In this document: in pieces, positions 53,185 through 62,177 of the stretch
How positions within the stretch are numbered: position 1 is the first letter of the stretch
Layout of the letters: each line of letters starts with the position of its first letter
Assembly: GCA_030652035.1 (NCBI GenBank)
Contig: JAUSBJ010000035.1
Coordinates: 372,001-436,000 of the forward strand
Direction of reading: 5' to 3'
DNA length: 64,000 nt
DNA from: Sulfurimicrobium sp.
Lineage (GTDB): Bacteria > Pseudomonadota > Gammaproteobacteria > Burkholderiales > Sulfuricellaceae
The notes under the pieces: model-generated
Databases searched by the model: none
The model's input: only the letters and a program-made list of their open reading frames with translations
Told to the model about the DNA's origin: nothing
Program-made: the position numbers and the translations under genes

Positions 53185-54120
53185 ATGAACACACTGATTT
53201 GCGGCTCACTCGCCTACGACAGCATTATGGTTTTTCCAGACCAGTTCAAGAACCACATTCTGCCGGAGCAGATACACATCCTGAACGTCGCTTTTCTGGT
53301 ACCGGAAATGCGACGCGAATTCGGCGGCTGTGCCGGAAATATCGCCTATAACCTCAAACTGCTGAACGGCAAACCCCTCATCATGGCCGCCGTGGGCGAT
53401 GATTTCGAGCCCTATTCCCAGCGGCTTGAGGGGCTGGGCCTGGCACAAACCCACGTGCGTCGCACCCCGGGCTCCTATACCGCGCAGGCCTTCATCACCA
53501 CTGACCTGGACGACAACCAGATCACGGCCTTCCACCCCGGCGCGATGAGTTTCTCCCATCTCAACCATGTACATGACGCCAGCAACGTCGCGCTGGGTAT
53601 CGTCGCCCCGGACGGACGCGATGGCATGCTGCAACACGCGCGCGAGTTCCATGAAAAAGGCGTGCCTTTCGTCTTCGACCCAGGCCAGGGCCTGCCCATG
53701 TTCAACGGCGAGGAACTGATGAACTTCGTCGCTCTGGCGGATTACGTCGCGCTCAACGACTACGAAGCCAAGCTGCTGCAAGAGCGCACCGGCAAGAGCC
53801 TGGAGCAGTTGGCGCAAAACGTACGCGCTCTGGTCGTAACCCTGGGCGCAAAAGGCTCGATGATCTACCGCGACGGCAAAGTGCTGGAAATCCCATGCGT
53901 AGAAGCCGAACAGGTAATCGACCCGACCGGATGCGGCGACGCCTACCGCGCAGGTTTGCTCTATGGCATAGTAAACGGCATGGACTGGGAAACCATTGGA
54001 CGCCTGGCTGCACTCATGGGCGCGCTCAAAATCGCCAGCCGCGGCGGACAGAACCACGTCCACTCCCGCGATGAAATCGTCAACCGCTACCGCGAGCTGT
54101 TCGGCACGAATCTGGCGTGA
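53185..54120 (+). CDS. PfkB-family carbohydrate kinase
   Basis: The protein has 311 residues of the ribokinase family. FGGCAGNIAYNL is the N-terminal substrate signature and DPTGCGDAYRAG the C-terminal anion-hole motif with catalytic Asp. It lies nearest to adenosine-kinase-like sugar kinases of this family, but the exact sugar or nucleoside is not clear from sequence. It overlaps the next gene by four bases. The residues are regular and the length is normal. Confidence 0.85.
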   Translation: MNTLICGSLAYDSIMVFPDQFKNHILPEQIHILNVAFLVPEMRREFGGCAGNIAYNLKLLNGKPLIMAAVGDDFEPYSQRLEGLGLAQTHVRRTPGSYTAQAFITTDLDDNQITAFHPGAMSFSHLNHVHDASNVALGIVAPDGRDGMLQHAREFHEKGVPFVFDPGQGLPMFNGEELMNFVALADYVALNDYEAKLLQERTGKSLEQLAQNVRALVVTLGAKGSMIYRDGKVLEIPCVEAEQVIDPTGCGDAYRAGLLYGIVNGMDWETIGRLAALMGALKIASRGGQNHVHSRDEIVNRYRELFGTNLA

Positions 54121-54926
54121 GCGCACGCCCCACCTCCCGCCTGGTGCGCGTGTGGCGCATGCTCCGGCTCGCACTGCACATCCTGCGCGGACTGCTGACT
54201 GCCGCCATCGTCCTGCCGTGGAGCACGCCCCGCGTGCGCCTCGTGCTCACGCGGGAATGGTCGCGCAGCCTTCTGTCGCTGCTGGGGGTCAGGCTCACCA
54301 TCCGAGGCACGCCACTGAACGAGAACAGCCACAAAGCGATGGTTGTTGCCAATCACGTTTCCTGGCTTGACATTTACCTCCTCAACGCAGCATGGCCGGC
54401 GCGTTTCGTTTCCAAAGCCGAAGTGCGCACCTGGCCGGTATTTGGCTGGCTGGCAGAAGTGACGGGCACGCTTTTCCTGGAGCGGGGAAAACGACGCGAC
54501 ACCGCGCGCATCAACAACGTTATCACTACAGCCCTGAATCAGGGCGACTGTGTGGCTTTCTTCCCCGAAGGCACCACCACGGATGGCACCCATCTCCGGC
54601 CTTTCCTCGCCTCCCTGTTGCAACCTGCGATCGACGCAGAAGCGGAACTGCGCCCAGTCGCGCTTCGCTATCTCAACAACGATGACAGCATCAACACCCT
54701 GGCCGCCTACTATGACGAAATGTCGATGATGGACTCTCTGCGCAACATCCTGGCCCAGCGCGAAATTCGGGCCGAGCTACATTTTCTCGAACCCATTGCC
54801 TGCGCCCACAAAACCCGCAGGGAACTGGCACGGCAATCGGAAGCGGCTATTTCCAGCGCTTTGAGCCTGGCAAACCCGCACAAGACACCTGAAACACCCG
54901 ACGGTCATCCAGGCGCAGCGCACTAA
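54117..54926 (+). CDS. PlsC-like lysophospholipid acyltransferase
   Basis: The protein has 269 residues. An N-terminal membrane helix (about 15-35) precedes the acyltransferase motifs NHVSWLDIYLL (HX4D) and FFPEGTTTDG. It should acylate 1-acyl-glycerol-3-phosphate or a related lysolipid. The start is GTG, overlapping the kinase. Its last 80 bases overlap the 3' end of apaH on the opposite strand. The C-terminal tail is short, polar and Pro-rich. Confidence 0.88.
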   Translation: MSARPTSRLVRVWRMLRLALHILRGLLTAAIVLPWSTPRVRLVLTREWSRSLLSLLGVRLTIRGTPLNENSHKAMVVANHVSWLDIYLLNAAWPARFVSKAEVRTWPVFGWLAEVTGTLFLERGKRRDTARINNVITTALNQGDCVAFFPEGTTTDGTHLRPFLASLLQPAIDAEAELRPVALRYLNNDDSINTLAAYYDEMSMMDSLRNILAQREIRAELHFLEPIACAHKTRRELARQSEAAISSALSLANPHKTPETPDGHPGAAH

Positions 54927-55674
54927 GCTCCCCGCTCCACAAACAACCACTGTCGAGCGCCACCAGATTGGGACGCCGCATCAGCCCCAGCGCCGACCAG
55001 TGGCCGAAAAGTATGGTCACGTCCTGACTGGCACGCCCAGGCACTTCAAACCATGGCATCAACTCCGCAGGCTGGCTGCCGAGCGGCCCCTTGTGAGAAA
55101 AATCAATTGTCCCGTCCGAGCTGCAAAAACGCAAACGACTCATGGCATTGGTGATCAAACGCAAGCGGTTCATGCCGCGCAGGTCGTCGTGCCAGCGGCG
55201 CGGCTCGTTGCCGTACATGTGCTCAAGAAAATCGCGGTAGTTTTCTCCGCGCAACACCGTTTCGACCTCCCCCGCCAGCGCCAACGCCTGTTCTGGAGTC
55301 CATTGCGGCAAAAGGCCGGCATGCACCAGGAAATAGTCGTCTTCCCTGTAAGCCAGCGGCTGCTGACGCAACCAGTGCAGCAACTCCTCCCGATCGGGTG
55401 CTTGCAACACATCCTGGATGGTGTCGCTGCGATGCAGCGGTACGAAACCCTCCGCCACGGCCAGGGTATGCAGATCGTGGTTGCCCAATACCGTGACCAG
55501 CGCATCCCCCAGCCCCATCGCCCAACGCAGGATGGCGGCCGATCCGGTGCCGCGATTGATCAGATCGCCGACCAGCCAGAGCTTGTCCTTCCGGGCGTCG
55601 AACTCAATATGTTCAAGCAGTTTTTCAAGCGCGGCATGGCAACCCTGCAGGTCGCCGATGGCATAAGTGGGCAT
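54847..55674 (-). CDS. apaH: Symmetrical bis(5'-nucleosyl)-tetraphosphatase ApaH
   Basis: The protein has 275 residues, the usual ApaH length. The metallophosphatase motifs are GDLQGCH, GDLINRG, LGNHDLH and VHAGLLPQW. It splits Ap4A into two ADP and removes Np4 caps from RNA. The 3' end overlaps the acyltransferase gene by 80 bases in convergent orientation, so both C-terminal tails share DNA. The gene is otherwise alone on the minus strand. Confidence 0.94.
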   Translation of the reverse strand: MPTYAIGDLQGCHAALEKLLEHIEFDARKDKLWLVGDLINRGTGSAAILRWAMGLGDALVTVLGNHDLHTLAVAEGFVPLHRSDTIQDVLQAPDREELLHWLRQQPLAYREDDYFLVHAGLLPQWTPEQALALAGEVETVLRGENYRDFLEHMYGNEPRRWHDDLRGMNRLRLITNAMSRLRFCSSDGTIDFSHKGPLGSQPAELMPWFEVPGRASQDVTILFGHWSALGLMRRPNLVALDSGCLWSGELSALRLDDRRVFQVSCAGLPGSKRWK

Positions 55675-55722
55675 GGAGCATAATTTTTGTTAAGGTGTAC
55701 CGTCATTCTACCGGAGGAAGCA

Positions 55723-56160
55723 ATGGAAATCGCATGGTGGCACTGGATAGCGGGCGGCTTGCTACTGGTTCTGATGGAACTGGCCGTCGCCTCGTTCTTT
55801 ATCATCTGGTTTGGCCTGGGCGCGCTCCTGGTGGGGTTTTTTACGCTGCTCTTGCCCCTCTCTCTGGCTGCCCAGTTAGCCTTGTGGTCCATTTCCTCTG
55901 GCACCATGGTGTTCCTATGGATGCGCTTCTTCAAGAATCCGGACCGCACCAAATCCGGCCTCGCCAAGGAAGCCTTCCTGGGTGAAACCGGCATGATCAT
56001 CAAGGAAGTAACGGAATTGAACAAAGGCCAGATTCGCTTCCAGAAACCCATTCTGGGCTCGGATACCTGGCCCGTCATCGCCGATGAAACCATCCCCGCA
56101 GGGGAACGGGCACGCATCATCGACGTAATGGGACAAACTCTCAAAGTTGCAAAAAAATAG
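55723..56160 (+). CDS. NfeD-family membrane protein
   Basis: The protein has 145 residues. Two to three membrane helices (about 5-65) precede an OB-fold domain (about 80-140, AFLGETGMIIKEVTELNKGQ), the layout of short NfeD (YbbK) proteins. They act with SPFH proteins, and one is encoded 11 bases downstream. I chose the ATG at 55723 because GGAGGAAG lies just upstream. The pair is thought to shape membrane microdomains or quality control. Confidence 0.88.
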   Translation: MEIAWWHWIAGGLLLVLMELAVASFFIIWFGLGALLVGFFTLLLPLSLAAQLALWSISSGTMVFLWMRFFKNPDRTKSGLAKEAFLGETGMIIKEVTELNKGQIRFQKPILGSDTWPVIADETIPAGERARIIDVMGQTLKVAKK

Positions 56161-56171
56161 GAGCACAGGCA

Positions 56172-57020
56172 ATGGAATTCACCTTTTTGGCATTTGTATT
56201 CTTCATCTTTGTCGCCGTCACCGTGGCCAAGGGCGTGCGCATCGTGCCCCAGGGAGAGGAATGGGTGGTGGAACGCCTCGGCAAGTATCACACCACCATG
56301 CTGCCCGGCCTTCACATCATCATTCCCTACATTGACCGGGTTGGATACAAGGTACCCACCAAGGATCTCATCCTCGACATCCCCCAGCAGGAGGTCATCA
56401 CCAAGGACAATGCAGTGCTGGTCGTCAACGCCATCGCCTTTGTCAAGGTGACGGACACGCAGAATGCCGTGTACGGCGTCACCAGCTTCGAGATGGCCAT
56501 CGTCAACATCATTCAGACCACCTTGCGCTCCATCGTCGGCGAAATGGAGCTGGATCAGGCATTGTCATCGCGCGAACAGATCAAGGTACGCCTCAAGGAA
56601 TCCATTTCAGACGACGTGGCGGACTGGGGGCTGACGCTCAAATCGGTAGAAATCCAGGACATCAAGCCCTCGCCCTCGATGCAGGACTCCATGGAGCGCC
56701 AGGCGGCTGCGGAGCGGGAAAGAAAGGCCACCGTCACCAAGGCTGAGGGCGACAAACAGGCCGCCATCCTGGAAGCCGAAGCCCGCCTGGAATCCGCAAA
56801 ACGCGATGCCCAGGCGCAGATCGTGCTGGCGCAGGGCGCGGCGGAGGCAATCAAGCGTGTGACCGAATCGATCCCGGACCGGGAATTTCCCGCCTATTAC
56901 CTGCTGGGCGAAAAATACATCCAGGCCATGCGTGAACTGGCTTCGTCCCCTAATAGTAAAACCGTGGTTCTGCCAGCTGATATCATGCAAACGGTTCAAA
57001 GCATGTTAGGTAAAAAATAA
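56172..57020 (+). CDS. SPFH/stomatin-like protein (QmcA type)
   Basis: The protein has 282 residues. An N-terminal hydrophobic helix anchors it, followed by the SPFH/Band 7 domain (IVPQGEEWVVERLGKYH through ISDDVADWGL) and an Ala/Glu-rich coiled coil (about 170-220) for oligomerization. It matches QmcA-type stomatins, which work with NfeD as a pair. The NfeD gene is directly upstream with an 11-base gap. A hairpin terminator follows the stop. Confidence 0.9.
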   Translation: MEFTFLAFVFFIFVAVTVAKGVRIVPQGEEWVVERLGKYHTTMLPGLHIIIPYIDRVGYKVPTKDLILDIPQQEVITKDNAVLVVNAIAFVKVTDTQNAVYGVTSFEMAIVNIIQTTLRSIVGEMELDQALSSREQIKVRLKESISDDVADWGLTLKSVEIQDIKPSPSMQDSMERQAAAERERKATVTKAEGDKQAAILEAEARLESAKRDAQAQIVLAQGAAEAIKRVTESIPDREFPAYYLLGEKYIQAMRELASSPNSKTVVLPADIMQTVQSMLGKK

Positions 57021-57030
57021 AAACCCCGAA

Positions 57031-57062
57031 AAGAAACGGCGACACGTGGGCCGCCGTTTCTT
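57031..57062 (+). terminator. Hairpin terminator after the SPFH gene
   Basis: AAGAAACGGCG (57031-57041) and CGCCGTTTCTT (57052-57062) form a perfect 11-bp stem with a 10-base loop. The trailing T run is short, so it is a moderate terminator. Confidence 0.7.
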
Positions 57063-57111
57063 GAACCTGAAAAGTCTTTAGCGCCGGGAAATGAAATTCA
57101 TCATGACTTGC

Positions 57112-57522
57112 TCACCAGAAATATGGCGTGACTTGGGCACGGCGATTTAAGTCGCCCTGCAGGCGCCGATCAGGTTGGCCCCATCGGCGGCGTTCGATTC
57201 CAGGTTGCAAGGCAATTGCTTCCTTTCTCCTGCGGTCACCATGCCTGCTGCGCCGATCAGAAGGCTCCCGACGTTCCGGAATAAGGTGATTATGGACGTG
57301 AACAAAATGCGCCGACGGACTCAGCACATGGCGGACGAAATCGATCACGTCCGATTCCCGGTAATAAATCTCTTCCTGCAAGACGAAAAATGGGATGGCC
57401 GGGGTTCGCAGACGGTCATTCGCAAGCCAATCCAGTGCGGATTTGTTGCGCATAAAGGGCTGAAGCAATGCCGCCACTTCATCCGCTGTCAGAAGCACAT
57501 GATTATTGAGTGGATCGCTCAT
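57112..57522 (-). CDS. Putative helix-turn-helix protein with basic Arg-rich tail
   Basis: The protein has 136 residues. The N-terminal 65 residues resemble an excisionase/MerR-type helix-turn-helix (LLTADEVAALLQ...SALDWLANDR...EEIYYRESDVIDFV). The C-terminal half is strongly basic with repeated RR and DRR units (ERREPSDRRSRHGDRRRKE). The ATG at 57522 has AGGGG six bases upstream, and longer forms of the frame run into non-coding sequence. DNA or RNA binding is a reasonable guess. No integrase or phage gene is nearby, so the excisionase role is doubtful. Confidence 0.6.
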   Translation of the reverse strand: MSDPLNNHVLLTADEVAALLQPFMRNKSALDWLANDRLRTPAIPFFVLQEEIYYRESDVIDFVRHVLSPSAHFVHVHNHLIPERREPSDRRSRHGDRRRKEAIALQPGIERRRWGQPDRRLQGDLNRRAQVTPYFW

Positions 57523-57954
57523 GATAAACCCCTGCTTTTTCATCCCATGAGTCAGACATAGCACTATTTCCATTAGTGCATTTAGGCCATGCAGACATGG
57601 AAAATGTATCGTGAACATAATAGTATATGCAATTAACATGCGGATAACAAAACATTTTTCATGCTTGGGGTTAGCTAAACCAGGGAAGCCGCCAGAACCC
57701 GTCGGGGCCGCCATTCCCGGACATTTTCCCCTATCGTACAACTCGATACGTACTGCCCCACAGAGCATTAAAACGACAAGCCACGGCTTGTCCCAGCCGG
57801 CAGCCACTCCCCCAGTCGCCTCTCGACTCATGAAATGAAAAAATACTGATTCCTGGACCATTCACACTCACAATCCCAATTCAGTGCACGACACACATGA
57901 CGTAGCAGGCGCGGAAGGGGTAAAATAAGCGTTTGATTAAACTGTAGATTACGA
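57523..57954. other. Long intergenic leader with palindromes
   Basis: These 432 bases hold no convincing gene. A perfect inverted repeat GACAAGCC-AC-GGCTTGTC lies at 57775-57792. Another motif, GGTTAGCTAAACC (57669-57681), can pair within itself or, through GGGTT at 57668, with AACCC at 57696-57700. The region is the likely leader and promoter of the minus-strand gene at 57522 and the promoter of the plus-strand GTPase. A structured RNA is possible but not identified. Confidence 0.4.
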
Positions 57955-58890
57955 ATGCCTATTAACTGGTTTCCCGGTCACATGGTTTCGGCGCGCAAAA
58001 AAGCCGCCGAAACCATGGAGTCGACCGACCTCATCATCGAGGTGCTGGATGCACGCCTGCCCGAGGCGAGTTGCAACCCGATGATCAAGGAACTGCGCCT
58101 GTACCGCCAGCGCCCCTGCCTGAAAATCCTCAACAAGGCCGACTTGGCCGACCCCGCCGTCACGCAGGCCTGGATCAACTTCTACAACCAGCAAAAAGGC
58201 GTCAAGGCCGTCGCGCTGTCCTGCAAAAAACCGGCCGACGTCGCCAAAATACCCGGCCTGTGCCAGGCAATCGCGCCCCATCGCGGCACCAATCTCAAAC
58301 CCTTGCGCATGATGATCATGGGCATCCCCAACGTCGGGAAATCCACCTTGATGAATGCGCTACTGAAGCGCCGGGTGGCCGCAGTCGGGGATGAACCAGC
58401 CGTCACCAAGAGCCAGCAGTGCTTCGACCTCAACGATCGGATGTCCATCACCGACACGCCGGGCCTGATGTGGCCGCGCATCGAGCACGACAGCGACGGC
58501 TACATGCTGGCCGCCAGCCACGCCATCGGCCGCAACGCCGTGATCGACGAGGAAGTTGCCGAATTTCTGGCCAACATCCTGCTCGCGCGTTACCCCACCC
58601 TGCTCACCGCTCGCTACGGCTGCGCCGTGGAAGGAGTGGATGGCATCGGCGTGATCGAAGCCGTTGCCAAACGGCGCGGCTTCCGCCTCAAGGGCGGCGC
58701 ACCGGACCTGGAAACAGCCTCGCTCGCCCTGCTCACAGACTACCGCAGCGGCGCGCTAGGCCGTATCAGCCTGGAAACACCGGAAACCCGCAGCATCATG
58801 CTCAGCGAACACCAATTCGCAAAAGAAGCAAAACAGGCATCTGGCAAGGAACCATCCCCCAGTTGTCAAGAAGACAGCGAAGTGGAATGA
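57955..58890 (+). CDS. Circularly permuted ribosome-assembly GTPase (YlqF/RbgA-like)
   Basis: The protein has 311 residues. The G motifs come in permuted order: NKADL (G4) first, then GIPNVGKSTL (G1) and DTPG (G3), typical of YlqF/RbgA. It begins with the family signature INWFPGHM. It should act in large-subunit ribosome assembly. The C-terminal 35 residues are polar. The stop overlaps the SUI1-like gene by four bases. Confidence 0.9.
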   Translation: MPINWFPGHMVSARKKAAETMESTDLIIEVLDARLPEASCNPMIKELRLYRQRPCLKILNKADLADPAVTQAWINFYNQQKGVKAVALSCKKPADVAKIPGLCQAIAPHRGTNLKPLRMMIMGIPNVGKSTLMNALLKRRVAAVGDEPAVTKSQQCFDLNDRMSITDTPGLMWPRIEHDSDGYMLAASHAIGRNAVIDEEVAEFLANILLARYPTLLTARYGCAVEGVDGIGVIEAVAKRRGFRLKGGAPDLETASLALLTDYRSGALGRISLETPETRSIMLSEHQFAKEAKQASGKEPSPSCQEDSEVE

Positions 58891-59249
58891 AAAGAGAGAA
58901 TGCAAGCGGCGGACTGGTCTACTCCACCGAGCACGGCAAAATGTGTCCCGCGTGCCGGAAGCCCGTTGCCGAGTGCGTGTGCAGTCAGAACAAGCCGATG
59001 CCCGCATCTGACGGCGTCGTGCGTGTCTCCAGGGAAACCAAGGGCCGTAAAGGAAAAGGCGTCACCCTGGTCAAGGGGCTCGCGCTGGACGCAGCCGTGC
59101 TCGTGCAGCTTGGCAAGCAACTCAAAACAGCATGCGGCTCCGGCGGCACGGTGAAGGATGGGGTAATCGAAATCCAGGGGGATCATTGCGAGCGGGTGAT
59201 TGAAACGCTCAAGCAGCGGGGCTGGTCCGTCAAGCGGGCCGGCGGATAA
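58887..59249 (+). CDS. yciH: SUI1/YciH-family translation initiation factor-like protein
   Basis: The protein has 120 residues. An N-terminal zinc-ribbon-like part (CPACRKPVAECVC) precedes a SUI1 domain (about 40-118, ETKGRKGKGVTLVKGL). It resembles bacterial YciH, an eIF1 homolog thought to affect start-codon fidelity. The start is the ATG in an ATGA overlap with the GTPase gene. A longer frame upstream lies inside that GTPase and is not used. Confidence 0.9.
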   Translation: MKRENASGGLVYSTEHGKMCPACRKPVAECVCSQNKPMPASDGVVRVSRETKGRKGKGVTLVKGLALDAAVLVQLGKQLKTACGSGGTVKDGVIEIQGDHCERVIETLKQRGWSVKRAGG

Positions 59250-59361
59250 ACCACAAAGATTCCCTGCCGGGCAGTCCCGGAAACGACGTGTGTTTGGTAC
59301 TGATGGTACAATTCCACCTGGCATGATCCTGCCGACATCACAATTATATTGAGGAGATTTC

Positions 59362-59739
59362 ATGAAGATTCTATCCATTGCTTTTGCCGGTCTCATTGGC
59401 GCCCTGAGCCTGACCTCATTCAGCGCCTCCGCCGCAGACGCCGGCCTGAAGACCGTCGCGGCCCTGCACCAGAACAAGGCCGCCCTCGCTGGCCAGACGA
59501 TCAAGGCCCAGGGCAAAGTGGTAAAGGTCAACAACAACATCATGGGGCGCAACTTTGTTCATGTGCAGGACGGCACGGGCGACGCCAATAGCAACGACCT
59601 GCTCATCACCAGCAAGCAAACCGCCAATGTCGGCGACCAGGTCACCATTTCTGGTGTGGTAGCAATTAACAGGGATTTTGGCAGCGGTTACTCTTACCCC
59701 CTGCTGATTGAAGAGGCCAGCATCACCCCCAAGAAGTAA
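59362..59739 (+). CDS. Periplasmic OB-fold protein
   Basis: The protein has 125 residues with a signal peptide cleaved near SASAADAG. The mature part has an OB-fold pattern (IKAQGKVVKVNNNIMGRNFV, then VGDQVTISGVVAINRDFG). Such periplasmic proteins are often annotated as nucleotide-binding or DNA-binding-like, which is unproven. An AGGAG site lies eight bases before the ATG. It is preceded by a 112-base gap with no clear promoter. Confidence 0.8.
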   Translation: MKILSIAFAGLIGALSLTSFSASAADAGLKTVAALHQNKAALAGQTIKAQGKVVKVNNNIMGRNFVHVQDGTGDANSNDLLITSKQTANVGDQVTISGVVAINRDFGSGYSYPLLIEEASITPKK

Positions 59740-59807
59740 AGTCAGGCGTGGTGGTTGATCATCCCGCCAAGCAAAAGCCGTTTCATGCAGTTTCCTGATG
59801 TCAGGTT

Positions 59808-59833
59808 AACGGGTTCATAACCCAGAACCCGTT
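59808..59833. terminator. Possible hairpin between convergent genes
   Basis: AACGGGTT (59808-59815) and AACCCGTT (59826-59833) form an 8-bp stem with a 10-base loop. There is no T run, so it is a weak terminator candidate between the OB-fold and HicA-like genes. Confidence 0.35.
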
Positions 59834-59907
59834 GGCACGACACCGGGGCCCCATTATTTTTCCAGTCCTGACTGTGACTCCCGTCCCATCACGGTCGGAT
59901 CAAGCGC

Positions 59908-60183
59908 TTATTCATCATTCTCGTAGCTTGATGGCGAGACTCCCGCATGGGACAGGTATTCACGCAAGTGCTTGATCATTGTCTTGTCGCAGACACTGCT
60001 TTGGTGAGGGTGGTGCAGAAATTCCTCGAAACCGTTGAGTTTCACATGGAAGCGTGATCCATGCGCAGGGGTGATATCAGCCCCCAGGTGGCGCAACAGG
60101 GATTCGATTTCGCGCCAGTGGATGTTGCCGCTGACCGGGTCATGGAATATGGCGCGCAGCAGGTTGCTGTGCTTGTGGCTCAT
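59908..60183 (-). CDS. HicA-like toxin family protein, no HicB beside it
   Basis: The protein has 91 residues. It matches the HicA family type in beta- and gammaproteobacteria: AIFHDPVSGNIHWREIESLL, then LGADITPAHGSRFHVKLNG and a C-terminal KHLREYLSHAGV. HicA is an mRNA interferase with a double-stranded RNA-binding-like fold. The AAGGAG site eight bases upstream supports the ATG at 60183. The downstream 168 bases hold no HicB antitoxin frame, and the other side is the Atm1-type gene. It may be a remnant or use a distant antitoxin. Confidence 0.7.
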   Translation of the reverse strand: MSHKHSNLLRAIFHDPVSGNIHWREIESLLRHLGADITPAHGSRFHVKLNGFEEFLHHPHQSSVCDKTMIKHLREYLSHAGVSPSSYENDE

Positions 60184-60351
60184 GGCATGGCTCCTTGTAA
60201 GGTGCGTCCTGATGTCCAGTATTATCCCCTCTTCCAGCCAGGTAAAGCAAAGTTGAGGGATTTTTGCGCGTTGTGGAATAATGCCCCCCTGCGCCGCCTT
60301 CCTTGAGGCAAGTAAGCAACAAGACTGGCTAACCGATACCCCAAAGACCCC

Positions 60352-62151
60352 ATGTCCCAATTCGAGCACGCTCATTCCAGCACGCCCCCCCAGGCCGAGC
60401 GCACCGACCTGCATTCGATCGGCCGCCTGTTCCCCTATTTATGGGAATTCCGCGGCCGCGTGCTGCTGGCGCTGGCGCTCCTGGTCGGCGCCAAGCTGGC
60501 ATCGGTGATGGTGCCGCTGGTGCTGAAGGAGATCATCGATGCGCTGGACACGTCCCGCGCCGATCTGGTCTTGCCTCTGACGCTGATCATTACCTATGGC
60601 TTGTTGCGCTTTGCCAGCACCACGTTTGCCGATCTGCGCGATGTGGTGTTCGGCAAGGTCACGCAGCGCGCCATGCGTCGCGTGAGCATGGCGGTGTTCG
60701 AGCACCTGCATGCGCTGTCGCTGCGCTTTCACCTGGAGCGCCAGACCGGCGGCATCACCCGCGACATCGAGCGCGGCACCAAGGCCATTTCCAGCCTGGT
60801 GGGATTTTTACTGTTCCGCATCACCCCCACCGTGCTGGAAATCCTGATGGTGGCGCTCATCCTGTTCGTCAAGCTGGACTGGGTGTTCGGGCTGATTACG
60901 CTGGTAACGCTGGCGGCGTATATCGGCTTGACTGTCGCCATCACCGACTGGCGCACGCAGTTCGTGCGCCGCGCCAACACGCTGGATTCCGATGCCTATG
61001 GCCGTGCCATCGACAGCCTGCTGAACTACGAAACCGTCAAATATTTCGGCAACGAGCGCTATGAGGCGGCGCGCTACGACACCAGCCTGGCGGAATGGGA
61101 GCAGGTCGCCCTGCAATCCCAGCGCTCGCTCGGTCTACTGAATGCGGCACAGGCTGGCACCATCGCCATCGGCGTCACGCTGATGGTGCTGCGCGCCGCC
61201 AACGGCGTGGTGGAAGGCACGCTCACGCTGGGCGATCTGGTCATGGTCAACGCCTTTCTGTTGCAGATGTTCCAGCCATTGAGCTTCCTTGGGGTGATGT
61301 ACCGCCAGATCAAGCAGTCCATGACCGACGTGGAACGCATGTTCAGCCTGCTGCAACGCCCCAGGGAAATCGAAGATGCGCCGGACGGGCGCGCTCTGGC
61401 TGCGCATGGGGGCGAGGTGAAATTCGAGCACGTCAGCTTCGCCTACAATCCCGACCGCCCGATTCTGCATGACGTCAGTTTTACCGTTCCAGCCGGCAAA
61501 ACCGTGGCCGCCGTGGGCGCCAGCGGCGCAGGCAAATCCACCCTGGCACGCCTGCTGTTCCGTTTTTACGACGTGAATGAAGGCGCCATCCAGATCGATG
61601 GCCAGGATATCCGCCTGGTCACCCAGGACAGCCTGCGCGCGGCTATCGGCGTGGTGCCGCAGGACACCGTACTGTTCAACGACAGCATTTACTACAACAT
61701 CGCCTATGGCCGCCCCGATGCCACGCGCGATGAAGTCATCAATGCCGCCCGCGCCGCGCATATCCTGAACTTTATCGCGTCCCTGCCGCAGGGCTGGGAC
61801 ACAGTGGTCGGCGAACGCGGCCTCAAGCTTTCCGGTGGAGAAAAGCAGCGCGTCGCCATTGCCCGCACCTTGCTGAAGAATCCGGCGATCCTGATCCTGG
61901 ACGAAGCCACCTCAGCGCTCGACACCAAGACCGAGAAAGCCATCCAGGCCGAGTTGCTGGAAATCGCCCGAAGCCGCACCAGCCTGATCATCGCGCACCG
62001 GCTTTCCACCGTGGTCGAAGCCGACGAGATCCTGGTCATGGAAGGGGGGCGCATCGTCGAACGCGGGCGACATCCGGAATTGCTGGCGAAAGACGGCGTG
62101 TACGCGCACATGTGGGCGCTGCAACAACAGGCGGAAGAAACGGCCGAATAA
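60352..62151 (+). CDS. Atm1-type ABC exporter (fused permease-ATPase)
   Basis: The protein has 599 residues. Six membrane helices (about 35-310) precede the ATPase with Walker A GASGAGKST, signature LSGGEKQR, Walker B ILILDEATSALD and the H-loop IIAHRLST. The sequence matches the ATM1/HMT1 group, which export glutathione-linked sulfur or metal species, for example LLNYETVKYFGNERYE. Given the sulfur genes nearby, glutathione persulfide export is possible but unproven. It works as a homodimer. Confidence 0.9.
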   Translation: MSQFEHAHSSTPPQAERTDLHSIGRLFPYLWEFRGRVLLALALLVGAKLASVMVPLVLKEIIDALDTSRADLVLPLTLIITYGLLRFASTTFADLRDVVFGKVTQRAMRRVSMAVFEHLHALSLRFHLERQTGGITRDIERGTKAISSLVGFLLFRITPTVLEILMVALILFVKLDWVFGLITLVTLAAYIGLTVAITDWRTQFVRRANTLDSDAYGRAIDSLLNYETVKYFGNERYEAARYDTSLAEWEQVALQSQRSLGLLNAAQAGTIAIGVTLMVLRAANGVVEGTLTLGDLVMVNAFLLQMFQPLSFLGVMYRQIKQSMTDVERMFSLLQRPREIEDAPDGRALAAHGGEVKFEHVSFAYNPDRPILHDVSFTVPAGKTVAAVGASGAGKSTLARLLFRFYDVNEGAIQIDGQDIRLVTQDSLRAAIGVVPQDTVLFNDSIYYNIAYGRPDATRDEVINAARAAHILNFIASLPQGWDTVVGERGLKLSGGEKQRVAIARTLLKNPAILILDEATSALDTKTEKAIQAELLEIARSRTSLIIAHRLSTVVEADEILVMEGGRIVERGRHPELLAKDGVYAHMWALQQQAEETAE

Positions 62152-62177
62152 ACATGCCACCTGCGGTACGGGCGAAG

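Noticed and set aside
57175..57561. Plus-strand open frame of 128 codons opposite the Arg-rich protein
   Set aside because: It has no ribosome site or recognisable domain, while the minus-strand gene has both a good start and a domain-like pattern.
58419..58886. Upstream extension of the SUI1-like gene
   Set aside because: The extension lies inside the GTPase gene in another frame and is Arg-rich shadow sequence; the ATGA overlap gives the natural start.
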